Origin: Septoria linicola | Taxonomy: Eukaryota; Ascomycota; Dothideomycetes; Mycosphaerellales; Mycosphaerellaceae | Length of the DNA: 64,000 nt | Assembly: GCA_024114885.1 (NCBI GenBank) | Contig: CP099421.1 | Span: forward strand, 2,170,001-2,234,000 | Direction: 5' to 3' | Shown here: positions 10,352 to 21,626 of the stretch, piece by piece | Numbering within the stretch: the stretch's first letter is position 1 | Layout of the letters: every line of letters starts with the position of its first letter | The notes under the pieces: generated by a model | Told to the model about the DNA's origin: nothing | What the model saw: only the letters and a program-made list of their open reading frames with translations | The model's database searches: none | Program-made: the position numbers and the translations under genes

Positions 10352-11970
10352 ATGGCAGACTTCGAGAAAATTACATGCCAGCGGACTAACTCGATTTTGA
10401 GCAGCAATGATACCCCGCCTTACCAACAGTATCAGAACTTCGAGGGCGAAGGCACTGGAGTCCCCCGATATGGATCCGATGCAAGCACACTTCCAAGCCA
10501 CAGACTCTCGACCAAAGAGCAACCATATTCGCCTAGCGAGCTGGATCGCATGCCCATGGCAGAGATGTACCGTGACGAGACAGAAAAGAAGGAAGCTGTC
10601 GCGCCAGCCATAGCTTCAGAGCCCTATCGGCCTCCACTGGACAACACAGTGCGGCCACAGAGGCGGCGCATCTGTGGCATGGCTGTCATATGGCTTTGGG
10701 CCATCTTGGCCGCGATCATCATACTCGGCATATCCCTGGGCGTAGGGTTAGGCGTAGGACTAAAGCAGGACGGCGATGAAGACGCAAAGTCGCCCAGTGG
10801 CGCGGGAGCAGACGCAACTTACATGATTGGTGGAGCCATAGACCCGGACTACTATTCTACTCGAGGTGCATTCAATGGATCCGGCATCGCTCTGGCTTCT
10901 CAATCGTTCTCTCGAGACTTGCAAGACAGCTCGCAAGGGAGTCTTGTCATGTATTATCAACACTATGATGGAGACATTCGATATAAGCAGCTTGCCAATA
11001 ATGGATCATGGCAGGGTGGAGACTTCTCGGCCGTCGTTGCGCAGGATGCCAAAAACAGCACACCTATATCAGCGGTCTCATACGTGTCGAACGAGACTAG
11101 TACGTGGCATGTGTTTTATGTCGACCAGAACCACAATCTGAAGCAGAGATCGAACAGCAACAGAACGGGCTACTGGCAGGATGGGCCAATTAACGACCTG
11201 AACTTGAAAGTCTACGATGCTGATCTCGTAGGCATGCAAGCTTGCTTCTACGGAAGCGAGTATGGCGACTCCGATTACATACATACACCTTTGCCGAACG
11301 AAGATCCAAACGCCAATCGGAGCACAGATATTGGAATGCACATGTGGTATGCTTCCGACGCCAATACGTTCGAACAATTAGGCTGGCGAGACGGAGATGA
11401 TGCTTGGGAGCATCAGCTTACATGGAACGACAAAGATGGTCATGCTGGTGTCGGCTGCTATTCTTGGGGTCCAGGTACGGTCACATATGTCATGTTCGTA
11501 AATAGTGATAGCACAGTGGAATTTTGGTGGAGGGACACCAACACGAATTTAACCAACACCACGAGTCACCCGATCAATGTATGGACAAACAGTAAGCAAG
11601 TCTGCGCTTGTACGTCTCGATCACCACTGATATTATCGTAGCGTCAATTGCAATCAACAATATCCACACAGCCACTAGTCTAGGCTACACAAACTACTTC
11701 TATGCACAGGACGAGGCTTCGCTTCTCTTCAAGGGATACAACATATCATGGGCTGCAGAGAACACGACGATCTTGAGGGAGGATACTTTCACAGTGCAAG
11801 GCGAGCCTGGGCTCCCTGGATCACATTTGAGTGTCTCCGCCATTCCCAATGTCTCGGGCGGCAGCGATGTGGTAGTCTTCTATCAGACCAATGGGAGCGA
11901 TATCTCCGAGTACACTAGAGATCTTGTTGCGGGGCCATGGGCTGCAGTGGATATACCACTAGAGCCGTGA
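10352..11970 (+). CDS. Type II membrane protein with fucose-lectin-like beta-propeller domain
   Basis: Exons 10352-11591 and 11642-11970 (GTAAGC...CGTAG intron, 50 bp) give 522 residues from the start I prefer, MADFEKI. The N-terminal 107 residues are hydrophilic and end in RPQRRR. They are followed by one transmembrane helix (about 110-137) with the glycine-rich run LGVGLGVGL, so the large C-terminal part should face the wall or a lumen. That ectodomain has repeated blade-like units (YYQHYDGDIRYK, VFYVDQNHNLKQ, MWYASDANTFEQLGW, VMFVNSDSTVEFWWR) and many NxS/T sites. It resembles the six-bladed fungal fucose-specific lectins, but several sugar-binding Arg/Glu/Trp positions cannot be checked by eye. 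A longer start at 10079 is possible. Confidence 0.72.
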
Positions 11971-12261
11971 CTTTTCGAGTAGAATAGCAGCAGTTTACAT
12001 GAAAATACCATGTGAGCCGTCAGTGGATGTTTTCGTCAAGTCGAGTGAATGTCGTGGTTGATGGCCCCTGCCATTTCAGCGGACCCGCTTTTCGAGACGT
12101 GAGACACGCGACTTGACGACGCGCTTCGAGCTTGTTCACTTTCACACCCACTTTCTGACCTTCTTCCATTCCGAAAGCGCAGCCACCACGACAGGCGCAC
12201 AACGCGCAATCGAAGCATGCGCTCTAAGTGTTCGGCAGTGCTTGCGTAGAAGAAGTTCATC

Positions 12262-15200
12262 ATGCCACGCGCCACTCGAAAACGCGCAGCAGCTCAGCCT
12301 GAACCCGAGCCCGAAGCAGAGGTCGAGGAGCAGGAGGAAGAGCAAGAAGAGGAAGCGGCAGAAACACAAGATGGACAACAGCAAACTGCTGGCGGCGACG
12401 AGATGGACGTCGACGACGACGAGGAAGCTGAAGACGGCGAGGAAGTGCTGGAGAACGACGAGCCACTCACCTGGAGAGCTGGCAAGCCCATTGCAGTTGC
12501 CACGCTCCTCCAACGACTGAAGGCATTGGCTGCGGAGCTGCAGTCGCTGGAGCAAGGTCAATGTGCGCGCACATCTCTGGAGCCCAAAGCGAAAGAGCTG
12601 TCGAATCCACTCTTGCTTGCGCACAAGGACTATGGCGTCCAGGTCTACACTCTGCAATGCATCGTGGAGATGTTCAGGCTGCTGGCCCCAGATGCGCCCT
12701 ACAAGGCCAGTCAGCTGATGACCATCTTCAACTTTGTCATTTCAACAATCGTTCCTGAGCTGGCTAAGCCAGCGCATACGTACAATGCGCAGCATCTCGC
12801 TATCATCACGTCGCTGGCGACAGTCAAAAGCATCTTGCTGATACAAGATCTACCCGGAGCGGAAGAGATGCAAAAGATCCTATTCATCAACTGCTTCGAC
12901 GTGCTCGCCGGCAACGTACAAGATGGCGAGCGAGACTTGCTTTCAAAGAATGTCGAGTTCAACTTCACCTACCTGCTCTGCGCACTTGTCGACGAAGTGC
13001 AGACTGTGCCCAACGAAGTCGTAGAAGTAGTTCTGGCCCAGTTTCTGAGAGCAGACCCACATGCAACGACGAAAAAGGGAGAGACCAGATTTTCAGAAGT
13101 GCTTCGAGAAGTGTCTCCGGCATACAATCTGGCCAGATCAATATGCAACACATGCGAGGAAAAGATGATTCGCCACATTGGACAATGGTTCCAGTCTGTC
13201 CTCATCGATGCCAACGAAGCGGCAGCTGACACGAAACCGGCAAGATCCAGAGGCAAGAAGCGCACACATGACGAAAGTGACGACGAGTCTGAGTCTGGTC
13301 TCGTTACACCCTCAGCCGACGATCTTCAGGAGGCTGAAAAGGCGCATCGCCTGCTGCGTGAGCTGTGGAGAGCCTGTCCAGGTGTCATCCAGAACGTTCT
13401 CCCACAGGTTGAGAGTGAGCTGAACACCGAGAATACAGCACTGCGCATCATGGGCGTGCAAAGTGTAGGCGACATGGTCGCTGGAATCGGAGCAGCAGGT
13501 CCGCCAACTCCAGCCGCTCTTGACCCTGCAGCATATCCTTCACAAAGTGTCTCAGACTACGTCCCGCCCCCGCAACAGAACATCGTCTTGATACCAGCGG
13601 CGCCGCAAGCGTTCTCGTCAACCTATCCTACCACTTACCAGACGTTCATCGATCGACATCGCGACAAGTCTGCTCAGGTGAGAGCGGCTTGGGTCACTGC
13701 ATGCGCTCGGATCATTCTTACTTCAGGTGGTGGCAAGGGACTGGATACTGAACAAGAGACACAGCTCTTGAGGGAATTCACGAATCTGATGACGGACAAT
13801 GATGAGAAAGTGCGCGCTGCAGCTGTGTCTGCCGTGTCCGCATTCGACTTCACTTCTGTTGTGCAGAAGCTGGGTCGCTATGGTGGTGCTGCCAAGGAGA
13901 AATCTGTCCTCAACGAGCTTACTGCACGTATCAAGGATCCGAAGCACAACATCGCTGCGGCCTCCATCGAGCTCCTCGGCAGACTCTGGGGTGTAGCATC
14001 TGGCGCGATCATCGAGGGTAATGAGCGCATCCGCGAGCTATTTGGCCCAATACCCAGCAGCATCCTCAACGCCGTGTATATCAATCAGCCAACATTGAAC
14101 GCTCTCATAAGCAAGGCCGTTTTCGATTCGTTGCTGCCAATAAGCTATCCTCCGATCAAAAGCAAATCGAGCGGAGCTGGAGATTCCCAACGAGTTCCTG
14201 ACAGTCAAGGAGCTCAAAGCAGAGTACTGGATCCAGACAGGATCAGAAGCGAGCGAATCCTTGCGTTGGTCCGCGATCTCGATGATAAGTCCAAGCGTGC
14301 CTTCTTCAGCCTGCAATACCAGCAAGTGCAGCGTGCCAAATATGTGGCGTCTTGTCTAGACCTGAGTGAGAAGTTGGGAGGAGATGTGAAAGGCGACAAA
14401 GAAGAGGCTAAGAGGCTTCAGACCATGATCAAAGTACTCGTGGACAAATTACCTGACAAGACTTTGGCTACGACACATTTGACAACCTTCTTTGGACATA
14501 ACGATCGCCGCAACTTTGTCCTCACTAGAATGGCCATAAGTGCAGAGAGCGACTACAAGAAGAGCCGCAACGCTGTAGCAGAGGTGTTGAAGCGCCTTGA
14601 TGGCGCGACGGGCGCCATTGCCAATGCGTCGGAAACGATTGATCCCCTCTTACGCTCGACTGCAGTACTGGTCTACAACAGAAGCCATGTGCCTGCGATC
14701 GTCGCAATATCACGGACCGACGACAACGGGCTTGGCAATACTGCTCATGAAGTGTTGAAAGAGATCTCGACACAAGCTCCTCTGGTATTCGAGGTCCATA
14801 TCAAAGAGCTGTGCGAGACTTTGAAGAAGCAGGCTCCCTCTGCCTCATCGCCCAACGATGTCAACGCCGAGGACACCTTGAAAGCGTGTGCCGGGTTCGC
14901 TAGGCATTTCCCCGAGAAGATGCCCAAAGATCGCGATTTCTACCAAGCAATGGCCAAATTCGCAAAGTTCGGCTCGCCACCTGCTGTGACGAAACACGCA
15001 GTCACAGTGGTTGTAGCGGCAGCGGAGAAAAAGGACATGTACGTCAACGATATACTGAAACACTGCCTGAAGAACTTCGATGTCAGCGATGACAGCGCAG
15101 CCACGAAGCTAGCTGCAATCAGCCAACTGCAGCGCATGGCACATGTCCAAACAGAAGACCGGGCAGACGCAATACACGAGATATTCACCACCGCACTACG

Positions 15201-16779
15201 GAACAGAAGTTTACGACAGGGCACAGACCCAGAGTGGTCGGATGAGATCGACAGCGAGCTCAGTGTCAAGCTATGGGCATTGAAGGGAGTTGTCAATGAC
15301 GTTCGTGGACAACTTCTTGAGTCCGACACCGGGAGACTAGACAAGGAGCTCGAAGAAGCTGTTCTGCGGCTTTTCAAGGTCCTCAATACAATCGTCGAAC
15401 GCGAAGGAGAACTGGCAGGCGAGCCAAGCCCAGAACATCACAAAGCTCAAATGCGCCTAGCAGCTGCTAAACTGATATTGAAGCTGTGTTGCACCAAGGC
15501 CATCAACAAGATCTTTGCTGCGCGGGACTTTCATCGACTGACCAAAGTCGCACAGGACCCATTGCCCCAGGTCCGCAGAAGGTTCGTAAGCACATTGAAG
15601 AAGTACACCGGTCAGCAGAAGCAGCTGCATCATCGCTTCTTCAGTCTCATGTTTCTGTACGCGTTCGAACCGGAGAAAGGTATCAGAGAGCCCACCGCCA
15701 CGTTTCTCAAAGCTCGTGCTGCTTTCTATGCAAAGTTGCAGACTCCGGTGCTAGAAAATGTCTTCCCGTACTTCCTGAGTCTGCTGGCCCATCACCAAGA
15801 CTTCTCACTGGCAACATCAGACATATCCGATTTCGTCGAGTACATTCTCTTCTATCTCAAGGCAGTCGCTACCGAACAAAATTTGCCTGACATATACGCT
15901 TATGCACAGAGAGCTCGAAGCTTCCAAGATGCTATCGAGCCTGAGAAGAGCGATTATCTCTGGACCATGGCGGATTTGGCTGAGTCGATCACGCGCGCAT
16001 ACGAGACTGCGAAGGGCTGGTCGCTGCAGCTCAAGTCTAGCAAGCCGGCCATGCCTAGTAGCGTGTATCGGCAAATTCGCGACCAAGAGTTCGCAGACGA
16101 AGTCTCCCAGAAGCGCTTCCTGCCTGCCGAGGTCGACGAAGGAATGGAAGAAGTCATCCGAGACCGCTTGAAGCCCAGGAAGCGAAAGCACGCCGATGGC
16201 GACTCCAAGCGACCTGCGAAAAAGCCGCGAGCATCAACGAGCGGCGAGCAGAAGTCGATGGCGGTGCGCAAAAAGAAGCTCCCAAAGGAACCTAAAGTGC
16301 CCAAGCCTGCAAAGACACCGAAGAAGAGAGCTAGTGACGCTGTGCCATCCTCAACAATGCGCAAGAGTACCCGCGCATCCAATGCCCATAGCTATGCCGA
16401 CCTCAGTGATAGCGAAGGGGAAGTAGACGATGATGATATCGTCTGGCGCTACGAAGGAGAGGAGAGCTCCGCAGACGAGGCGAACAAGGAGAATTTCGGA
16501 TCAACGCCACCTACATCGGATCCAACTTTAGCGGCTAAGAGCCAGGATGAGGAAGCGGAGGACGACGAAATCGAGGTCGCGGAACCTCCAGCGCGCACCA
16601 GTGTCCGGAAGACTGCAACACCCAGATTCCAAGACCGTACGATGAAGGAAAAAGACTCTGCAAAGAAAGTAGCGCCACAGAAGAAAGCGAAGCCACAGCC
16701 CGCTAGAGGAGGCCGCTCGTCAGCCAGGAACGCGAAGAAGGAAAAAGACATCATGGACATTCCGAGTAATAGCGAGTAG
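12262..16779 (+). CDS. pds5: Sister chromatid cohesion protein Pds5 (BimD/Spo76)
   Basis: This is an intronless gene of 1505 residues, close to Aspergillus BimD. The order is an acidic Glu-rich N-terminus (about 12-70), a long HEAT-repeat body starting near residue 75, and a basic, disordered C-terminal tail (from about 1290). The tail carries KKPRAS, KTPKK and other Lys/Ser-rich stretches and an acidic patch. The block around residues 125-145, with LLAPDAPY, matches the conserved N-terminal region of Pds5. The protein binds cohesin with Scc3 and Wapl, and controls cohesion maintenance and release, meiotic chromosome axis structure and DNA repair. The N- and C-terminal low-complexity regions are expected to diverge most. 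The start has a purine at -3 (ATC ATG C) and no upstream in-frame ATG nearby. I see no neighbouring gene linked by function. Confidence 0.92.
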   Translation: MPRATRKRAAAQPEPEPEAEVEEQEEEQEEEAAETQDGQQQTAGGDEMDVDDDEEAEDGEEVLENDEPLTWRAGKPIAVATLLQRLKALAAELQSLEQGQCARTSLEPKAKELSNPLLLAHKDYGVQVYTLQCIVEMFRLLAPDAPYKASQLMTIFNFVISTIVPELAKPAHTYNAQHLAIITSLATVKSILLIQDLPGAEEMQKILFINCFDVLAGNVQDGERDLLSKNVEFNFTYLLCALVDEVQTVPNEVVEVVLAQFLRADPHATTKKGETRFSEVLREVSPAYNLARSICNTCEEKMIRHIGQWFQSVLIDANEAAADTKPARSRGKKRTHDESDDESESGLVTPSADDLQEAEKAHRLLRELWRACPGVIQNVLPQVESELNTENTALRIMGVQSVGDMVAGIGAAGPPTPAALDPAAYPSQSVSDYVPPPQQNIVLIPAAPQAFSSTYPTTYQTFIDRHRDKSAQVRAAWVTACARIILTSGGGKGLDTEQETQLLREFTNLMTDNDEKVRAAAVSAVSAFDFTSVVQKLGRYGGAAKEKSVLNELTARIKDPKHNIAAASIELLGRLWGVASGAIIEGNERIRELFGPIPSSILNAVYINQPTLNALISKAVFDSLLPISYPPIKSKSSGAGDSQRVPDSQGAQSRVLDPDRIRSERILALVRDLDDKSKRAFFSLQYQQVQRAKYVASCLDLSEKLGGDVKGDKEEAKRLQTMIKVLVDKLPDKTLATTHLTTFFGHNDRRNFVLTRMAISAESDYKKSRNAVAEVLKRLDGATGAIANASETIDPLLRSTAVLVYNRSHVPAIVAISRTDDNGLGNTAHEVLKEISTQAPLVFEVHIKELCETLKKQAPSASSPNDVNAEDTLKACAGFARHFPEKMPKDRDFYQAMAKFAKFGSPPAVTKHAVTVVVAAAEKKDMYVNDILKHCLKNFDVSDDSAATKLAAISQLQRMAHVQTEDRADAIHEIFTTALRNRSLRQGTDPEWSDEIDSELSVKLWALKGVVNDVRGQLLESDTGRLDKELEEAVLRLFKVLNTIVEREGELAGEPSPEHHKAQMRLAAAKLILKLCCTKAINKIFAARDFHRLTKVAQDPLPQVRRRFVSTLKKYTGQQKQLHHRFFSLMFLYAFEPEKGIREPTATFLKARAAFYAKLQTPVLENVFPYFLSLLAHHQDFSLATSDISDFVEYILFYLKAVATEQNLPDIYAYAQRARSFQDAIEPEKSDYLWTMADLAESITRAYETAKGWSLQLKSSKPAMPSSVYRQIRDQEFADEVSQKRFLPAEVDEGMEEVIRDRLKPRKRKHADGDSKRPAKKPRASTSGEQKSMAVRKKKLPKEPKVPKPAKTPKKRASDAVPSSTMRKSTRASNAHSYADLSDSEGEVDDDDIVWRYEGEESSADEANKENFGSTPPTSDPTLAAKSQDEEAEDDEIEVAEPPARTSVRKTATPRFQDRTMKEKDSAKKVAPQKKAKPQPARGGRSSARNAKKEKDIMDIPSNSE

Positions 16780-17662
16780 CCGGCTTCACGGGCGAGGTGA
16801 AGGCCAGGAGTTGGACAGGTTCAGCGAGCGCGTTTTGCCCATTGTGGGCATTCATGAGGTCAACGGACGACATGTAAAGTGTGAATACCCAGCGAATCGA
16901 GCATTGCTATATACTACATTTTCGCACACTCACAGGCCAGTGTATAGCATACTGACAAGGACATCTCTCTACGTGTTCCTTTGACTACCTCGTCAACCAC
17001 ACTGCAAGCTATGGACCCCATCACGAAAGCGAAGTGAGACCAATTCGAAGCTCATTGGAAGGCAAAGACAGCTGAGCCCCGCCCCACCCGCGGAAAAGAC
17101 TAAGTTATATGATAAAGAAGGACCCGCTGTATGCATTCAAGGGCATTCGCTGCTTTCGGCCTGAAACGCCGACCAACACTGTCACAAATTCGTCAAGGAG
17201 CTGGCGATGCTGGGTGCTCTGGTCAGGGCTGTGTGTCGTGACCGGTAGGCTAACAAAGTAAACAGTACCCGGACGAACCGACGACACGGTTACAGCAGCG
17301 CGAAAAGGTCAACATCCCAGCGCTGATTGCTTGAGGTACTGGAGAAAGAAACCATCATATCCATCGTGCAAGAAGATCGAGCCAAACATTGGTCGGTGGG
17401 AGACAGGTAGATATTTGAGAACAAAGCACTACCCGCGTCACTGATCACTTTTCTTGATATGTCAGTCTGCATAGTTGCTGCTACTCCCCCACTCTTACCT
17501 AATCGGCATTCAAAGCAAAGACCAGGAGTGCACATCACGTTATAGAAAAGCGAGCGATTCGCTCTTGTACGAGCTCGCTCTCCTGAGCTGACCAGCCTTG
17601 AGCTCATAATCACAACACCTCTCACGTCGGCCTTATCATTCGCGATCTCGTTGCTCCCAGCT
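16780..17662. other. Intergenic region and promoter of the MFS gene
   Basis: This holds the 3' flank of pds5 and about 0.6 kb upstream of the anion transporter. A GC-rich CCCCGCCCCACCCGC run lies near 17077-17093. The reverse frames at 17105-17721 have no recognisable domain. Confidence 0.5.
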
Positions 17663-19372
17663 ATGCACGGCGTCTCCTCATCACAGACCTCCTCCGAAGC
17701 AGCAATGAAGCACGATGACAACCAGCAAGATGCAAATGGCGAAGCTACTCACAATGAAAAGGACAAGACACACGTTGTAAACGACCTCCGAGAAACCGAG
17801 ACTGGCCGTACACTATCCGAAGCCACATCTAGTCAACACTCCTTCACAGAGAAAAAGCAAAAGCGCATCATGCGACGCATCGACTGCCGCGTCGTCGTTC
17901 TGCTGGGAGCCATGTACGCCGCCTCACTAATCGACAGATCACAAATCGGCCTTGCGATGATCACAGGCATGGGAAAAGATCTCCAACTCAACGGCACTCG
18001 ATACAACACCATCAACGCAGTCTTCTTCGCGCCATATGTCATTTTGCAACTCCCTGCTACAGTCTTACTCAGAAAGATAGGACCTAAACGATTCTTGTCC
18101 GCTACGACGATGCTATGGGGCATGACGACGCTCGTGTGTGGATTTGTGAGAGAGTGGACGGACTTGGTGGCTTTGCGCGTTGTGCTGGGGATTTGTGAGG
18201 CTGGTTTTCTTCCTGGATGCATATACCTTCTCTCAGTGTGGTATCCTCGTTATGAGCTTCAAAAACGTAATGCTGGCCTGTTGATTCTTGGTCTGGTTCC
18301 CGCGGCATTTTCTGGAATTCTGGCATTCGGCATATCGCATCTTGAGGGCCATGGGACTGGGCCTACTTGGTGGGGCAGCTTTAACGTGAAGACAATGGCA
18401 TACGATTCTGGTCTGGCAGGCTGGCGATGGATTTTCATCCTCTATGGAATCGCCACATGTGTCATCGCTATCCTTTCGTGGTTCCTGCTGGTAGACTTTC
18501 CCGAGAAGATTGTGTTGGGCACGGCGCAGAAGTCTTTGGCGTTCCTCTCGAGAGACGAAGCTGCTTGGGCTGTTGAGCAGATTGAAAAAGATCGGAAAGA
18601 TGTCATGCCGACTGAGTAAGGATGTGAGCAATTGCTCAAAGACGAATTCAGGCTAATAGCTCGTGTAGATTCAAGCTCAGCGAATACCTAAAGCACGCTC
18701 TGGACATTAATTTGTGGGCTTTTGCTCTACTGTACTGTTCCGCAGCAACAGTCGGGTATGGAATAGGCTTCGCTCTGCCTTTCATACTCATGCAAGGAAT
18801 GCGGTTTAGCCTTGCTGTGTCGCAGTGCTTGGTCACTCCGCCGTACGTCCTATCCGCGGTATTGACTTGGTATGCTGCGTACTATGCCGATAAGTGGCGA
18901 CTTCGGTCGCCATTTATTCTTGTGAACAGTTGTTTGGTGATCATCGGCTTGTGCTTGCTGGGGTTCGTCAAAAATGTGGGCGTCAGGTACTTCGCAGTTT
19001 TTCTTGCCGCAATCCCAGGGATAGCAAATGCACCTTGCATCTTGACATGGCAAGCCAACAACGTGCGAGGCCAATGGAAGCGAGCGTTGGTCTCTGCCCT
19101 GTCAGTCGGATTTGGCGCGATTGGCGGCATCATTGGGTGAGTGCGACCAGCGTGGACATCCAGACGAGTGCTGACTTATCTATAGATCACTAGTTTTTCG
19201 CACTCGAGACCTTCCAGGATATCACCCAGGTATCGTAACATGTGTCGTAGCCATGACACTTACAATTGTCATTGTGCTGTTGTTAGACTTGAGGTTCATG
19301 AGAGCAAACCAGCGAGCTGCTGCGGGCGGAAAGCTCGTGGAAGGTCTTGCTGGCTTTCGATACACCTTGTAG
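17663..19372 (+). CDS. MFS transporter, Dal5/anion:cation symporter family
   Basis: Exons 17663-18615, 18669-19136 and 19186-19372 give 535 residues. Both introns are short (53 and 49 bp) and canonical. A long Ser/Thr/Glu-rich N-terminal tail precedes twelve predicted helices. Family marks include DCRVV..LGAMYAASLIDRS, PYVILQLPATVLLRKIGPKR after helix 2, and LAAIPGIANAPCILTWQANN and the GYHPG segment before the last helix. These are typical of fungal allantoate, nicotinate or pantothenate permeases. The substrate cannot be assigned by eye, and a ketopantoate reductase in this window (58020) is no reason to choose pantothenate. The start is the first ATG in frame; the frame is open a little further upstream without ATG. 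The gene is convergent with the GPI-protein gene, 148 bp away. Confidence 0.88.
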
Positions 19373-19520
19373 ATTAGATCGTTAATCCTGACTACATTCA
19401 TGTAGCATTTCTCTACACGAGTGCATCGTCCAGGTGTTGATGGATTCCGTCACACTGCCTGCCAACATTGAGAAGAGTCATGACATCGTGTACATCGTGT
19501 TGCTCGTCACCTTCCTGCCG

Positions 19521-20210
19521 CTACCAAGCAGCCATTAGACCCAAGCCGGCTACTGCAGCACCCGCCACCCAGCTCGCAACATGCTTGGTAGGTGCAGCAG
19601 CCTCGCTGTTCAGACTAGCTTCTGCACTGGTCGTCGGTGCCACGTCCACAACGGAAGTATATGTCGAAGTCGTGGGCCCGTTCACGCCACTGAAGGTCGC
19701 AATGCTAGTGAGGGTCGAGGGCGAAGCAGTTGCCGGTTCGGACACAATCGTCAGAAGAACTGATGTGGCATTGCGGGCTGTGGTTGTGGCGTTCGAATAT
19801 GTTGGCGTATTGAAGGCTGAGACGGTGCTTGTGATGCTTGCCGAAGTAGAACTGCTGCTCGAACCTCCTGAGCTGATGCAGACCAGTGATCCGATTTGCT
19901 CAGTGTTGGTTGAGATGAAACTTGGTGATGTGCTGTTGAATGGTAGACCCGCTACTCCGGTGCCGTCGGTGTCGCGATGGGGCGTGCATGTGACAGATCC
20001 CAGCTCGATGCCCTCGGATTGGGTCAAGTACAGCGTCGACACTGCGTCCAGAGCAGGACTGGTGTATATTGTGTTGAGTGGTACCGTGATCGACTCGTTC
20101 ATGAGGCCATTACCAGCTCCACCGTGGCTACTCTCAACAATGACAATGACGCTCTGTGCTGCCGCTGTGGCTGCTGCGGCGAGCATGATGGTTGCGGATC
20201 TTGAGAGCAT
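19521..20210 (-). CDS. Predicted GPI-anchored Ser/Thr-rich cell-surface protein
   Basis: This single-exon gene of 229 residues has a signal peptide (MLSRSATIMLAAAATAAAQS), a compact N-terminal domain of about 110 residues with Cys pairs (VTCTPH, LVCISS), and a long Ser/Thr-rich stalk rich in TST repeats. It ends in a hydrophobic tail (WVAGAAVAGLGLMAAW) after small residues, typical of a GPI-attachment signal. The stalk should be heavily O-glycosylated, and the protein is likely fixed in the plasma membrane or wall. I do not recognise a named domain in the N-terminal part. Many fungi have families with this layout and no known function. Confidence 0.82.
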   Translation of the reverse strand: MLSRSATIMLAAAATAAAQSVIVIVESSHGGAGNGLMNESITVPLNTIYTSPALDAVSTLYLTQSEGIELGSVTCTPHRDTDGTGVAGLPFNSTSPSFISTNTEQIGSLVCISSGGSSSSSTSASITSTVSAFNTPTYSNATTTARNATSVLLTIVSEPATASPSTLTSIATFSGVNGPTTSTYTSVVDVAPTTSAEASLNSEAAAPTKHVASWVAGAAVAGLGLMAAW

Positions 20211-21626
20211 GTTGAAATTCTGCTTGGTTCTTCAGGTCTCTGTGGCTTGTAGGTCTGTTGTAGGTATCGTATGTATGCTGTAGAATCAGGAAGCAAGTCA
20301 ACGTTCTCCAAAGATGCACAGGTAGAAGCTGTTCAGGAATCGGAATGCAATGTTGACAATCAGGGAATGCAATGAAGAGAGTCTGGCCAGCTCACAAAGA
20401 AAGGACTGGTCTCATCAGCCGCTGCACAGCAACATTCCATGGGAGCAGCTGCTGCGCGTGAGGCCATCCTGCCTGCCACTGCTTGCTCTGCCACCTTCGT
20501 GGCAGCCGCAGCAATCAGCTGTGTGATGACCGGGATGCAAGTCAGCGGCAAGTCAGCCTCTTTGTCCGGCCCCGAAATAGAAGTGGCTAGTGGCGTTCCT
20601 GCCAAGATTATTCTCGTGTGCTTTTTCGCGTCTCACCCCCTCGCTCCTCCTTGACAGCTCCTCGCGTTCTCCGAGCGCAGCCCGTACTTCAAGAGCTTTT
20701 CCAGCTATGCGTGAGGCTCAATCCAATGAGATAGACCATCATGAGGGTCTGTTGGCAAGAAGTGAGGTGCCAATCTGACATGATGAACCAGAACACAACT
20801 TGGCGTGTGAAGCATCGATTCCGGCTCGATACCAACGAGGCTCAACAACTGTCGACTGCTGTCAAAGGTGGTGCCTGGAGGTGAGTGCTAACCACGCCCT
20901 GGAGAGGTGTAGCAACGACTCGTAGCGAAGAAACGCGACACATTCATGCGCAAGACGAGAACGCAGAGTCTGCTCATCATCACAGAGCTGCCGCGGCCGC
21001 ACATCTCCTTCAAGCTGGGCCACCGATATTGGAGGGCCCCAATATGTTGCCGATCAAGAGATAGCTCCGCCTATTGTGGATGAGCGGTTTGCTCTTTTGC
21101 TACATACTGCATGGCAGCCACGCAACGACGGCCCGGACTGGGAACGATGTATAGCCAGGCTCGCAACTCTTGACGCGAGACACAAGCATTGTCTAGCTGG
21201 TTGTTTCGAAAGCAGAAGTTTGCGCCAACACCAATGATGGAACCACTATCTGCTCGGTCTCTGCTATGGAGCATAGATGGCGAGTCCGAAGAGTTGCCGC
21301 ATTGATGAAGCCGATGCAAAAAGCACGTTCCTCTCCACATTCCCCGCGCCGCAATGTCTGGAGAGGCCCACCTCGTGCTACCACACACTGCAACGACAAC
21401 TGCCGCATGTTTTAGCATGTCGCTCAGGCTCGGGTACGGCATGAAAATAGGCTCTTCAAGTCTCGGCAGGATCAAAAGGCAAGTCTGTCATCTAGAAAGC
21501 TTGTCTACGATGCTATGTTGCGTCACACTGAAGCTCTAAGAAGTCTAGCTCGGCTCAGTATTGCACCGCAAGGCATGAATTTACCAGGCGTATAAAGTCC
21601 ATGGCGTCTCTGGTCGAGGCGATGCG
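20211..21626. other. Intergenic region upstream of the esterase
   Basis: This 1.4-kb stretch has only short frames without ATG or conserved motifs (for example 21071-21475 on the minus strand, which opens with TTG). It should contain the promoters of the divergent GPI-protein and esterase genes. No gene is supported. Confidence 0.5.
21591..21597 (+). promoter_or_regulatory. TATA-like element of the esterase gene
   Basis: TATAAAG lies 36 bp before the ATG at 21627 (78 bp before the second in-frame ATG at 21669). It is a clear TATA box match in a position that implies a very short leader, or use of the second ATG. Assignment is by motif and position only. Confidence 0.4.

Noticed and set aside
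17663..17703. Pantothenate as substrate of the Dal5-type transporter because a ketopantoate reductase is in the window
   Set aside because: The genes are 40 kb apart, and the family covers many anions; position gives no support.
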